Assembly: GCA_007745835.1 (NCBI GenBank)
Contig: CP036424.1
Span: 1,697,001-1,761,000, forward strand
DNA length: 64,000 nt
Direction: 5' to 3'
Source: Planctomycetes bacterium MalM25
GTDB taxonomy: Bacteria; Planctomycetota; Planctomycetia; Pirellulales; Lacipirellulaceae
Shown here: one piece after another, positions 63,315 to 64,000 of the stretch
How positions within the stretch are numbered: position 1 is the stretch's first letter
Layout of the letters: each line of letters starts with the position of its first letter
Notes under the pieces: generated by a model
What the model was told of the DNA's origin: nothing
Databases searched by the model: none
The model's input: only the letters and a program-made list of their open reading frames with translations
Position numbers and translations under genes: made by a program

Positions 63315-64000
63315 TCAGCTAGACGCTTCGCCGCCCGAGCCGTTGCCCGAGCCGTTTGACGTCGCGCCCGAACTGCGACGGCGGCGTCCGCCACGCGAAC
63401 GCCCGCCGCGCCCCGAGCCGCCCCGGCCGCCTCCGCCCGGAGGTGTGCGGCGCCGCTCGGAGCGGGCCGCGATGTTGGCGTCGACGATCACGCCGATCGC
63501 TTCCTTCCAGGGCGTGATGTTCTTGTGGCTGGCGGCGGGCGCCGCTTCGCCCGACTCGTCTTCGTCGTCCTCTTCTTCGTCGAGATCGCTGCTGACGCGC
63601 GGGCTCGGCCGCGGGTCGTCTTGGGGCTTCTCGTCTTGCGACTCTTCGGCTCCCTCGCGTGCTTCGCTCGAACGGCCGCGTCCGCCACGCCGGCGACGCC
63701 TGCGGCGGCGTTTGGGCTTTTCTTCGCCCTCTTCCGAGTCGCCCTCGGCCGAGTCGGACTCCCCGTCCGCCGCGGCGATCGGGGCGAGCCCGGCGCCAAA
63801 GCCCTCCTCGGCGACGGCCGTCTCGGCGAAGCCTTCGTCGCGGGCGGACGTCTCGCCGTCGGCGCTCGACCCGCCTTCAGTGTTCGTCGAGTCCTCGGCG
63901 GTGCCGTCGCTCGACTTCTTCCGGCGGCGGCGTCCGCCCCGGCGGCGACGGCGTTTGGGCTTCTCTTCAGAGCCCTCCTCGTCGGTCGCTTCGGCGGGCT
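63315..64000 (-). CDS. Partial low-complexity Arg/Glu-rich protein, C-terminal end only
   Basis: The frame is open from the window edge to a TGA at about 63315-63317. It encodes about 227 residues of alternating basic blocks (KPKRRRRRGGRRRRKK, KPKRRRRRRRRGGRGR) and acidic blocks (DEEEDDEDESG), then one ordered segment HKNITPWKEAIGVIVDANIA, and a Gly/Arg/Ser-rich tail ending GGEASS. The internal duplication of the EEKPKRRRRRRR unit is clear. The pattern resembles RNA-binding tails of RNase E/G-, Rho- or helicase-type proteins, but the catalytic part lies outside the window, so no function is assigned. The exact stop position could be off by one base. Confidence 0.7.
   Translation of the reverse strand, partial: PAEATDEEGSEEKPKRRRRRGGRRRRKKSSDGTAEDSTNTEGGSSADGETSARDEGFAETAVAEEGFGAGLAPIAAADGESDSAEGDSEEGEEKPKRRRRRRRRGGRGRSSEAREGAEESQDEKPQDDPRPSPRVSSDLDEEEDDEDESGEAAPAASHKNITPWKEAIGVIVDANIAARSERRRTPPGGGGRGGSGRGGRSRGGRRRRSSGATSNGSGNGSGGEASS

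Overview
The window looks like the chromosome of a marine planctomycete of the Pirellulales/Lacipirellulaceae type. GC is high, and the gene content is typical of that group: two PSD1 (DUF1549/DUF1553 with a cytochrome c head) plus DUF1501 pairs, a DUF1559 pseudopilin-like protein, several PEP-CTERM proteins, a dockerin-like repeat, a PQQ-type beta-propeller and many short high-GC dispersed repeats. Genus-level placement is inference. The window holds about 50 believable genes, one tRNA and one integrase remnant. Most long ORFs opposite these genes are GC-driven shadows.

Layout. 0.3-2.0 kb: FHA-GAF-PP2C phosphatase. 2.2-2.6 kb: tRNA-Gln(CTG) beside a decayed tyrosine-recombinase tail. 2.6-8.7 kb: a minus-strand cluster that reads as a zinc-limitation (Zur) regulon. 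It holds a Fur-family regulator, a Cys/His-rich small protein, a DUF1559 protein, three secreted PEP-CTERM proteins (one like the cyanobacterial Zur-repressed All3515 family) and a COG0523 GTPase. The regulator and the operon head each carry the same 15-17 bp palindrome over a matching -35/-10 arrangement. 8.9-10.2 kb: PQQ-like propeller. 10.4-16.6 kb: lipid-modification cluster (two CFA-type methyltransferases, DUF1365, FAD oxidoreductase, desaturase, DUF1295). 16.7-26.0 kb: two tail-to-tail PSD1/DUF1501 pairs.

26.4-48.5 kb is the most interesting part: an apparently self-contained agar-utilisation locus. A ferredoxin, ferredoxin reductase and cytochrome P450 (26.4-29.1 kb) form a three-component monooxygenase of the kind known to O-demethylate 6-O-methyl-galactose from agar/porphyran. 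A secreted GH117-like protein follows. A minus-strand operon (31.3-37.7 kb) carries candidates for every step of L-3,6-anhydrogalactose breakdown: aldehyde dehydrogenase, anhydrogalactonate cycloisomerase, Zn-ADH-type dehydrogenase, KduD-like SDR, KDG kinase and KDPG aldolase. Two FCD-type GntR regulators control the locus. A plus-strand operon (39.6-48.5 kb) carries a secreted GH50 beta-agarase, a PhoD-like phosphoesterase, an MFS sugar porter, a cytoplasmic GH117 neoagarobiose hydrolase, a class III-like alcohol dehydrogenase and an esterase D-like hydrolase. The last two could remove the formaldehyde released by demethylation.

48.6-64.0 kb is more ordinary. It has a small LuxR-type regulator, purine/pyrimidine salvage (hpt, CNT transporter, upp), a secreted endonuclease/phosphatase-family protein overlapping a vanadium-haloperoxidase-like PEP-CTERM protein, coproheme decarboxylase (chdC/hemQ), a Uma2 protein, the conserved PrkA-YeaH-SpoVR stress module with two extra small genes, and the 3' end of a low-complexity basic/acidic protein running off the window. 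Several intergenic gaps contain long stem-loops or paired inverted repeats.
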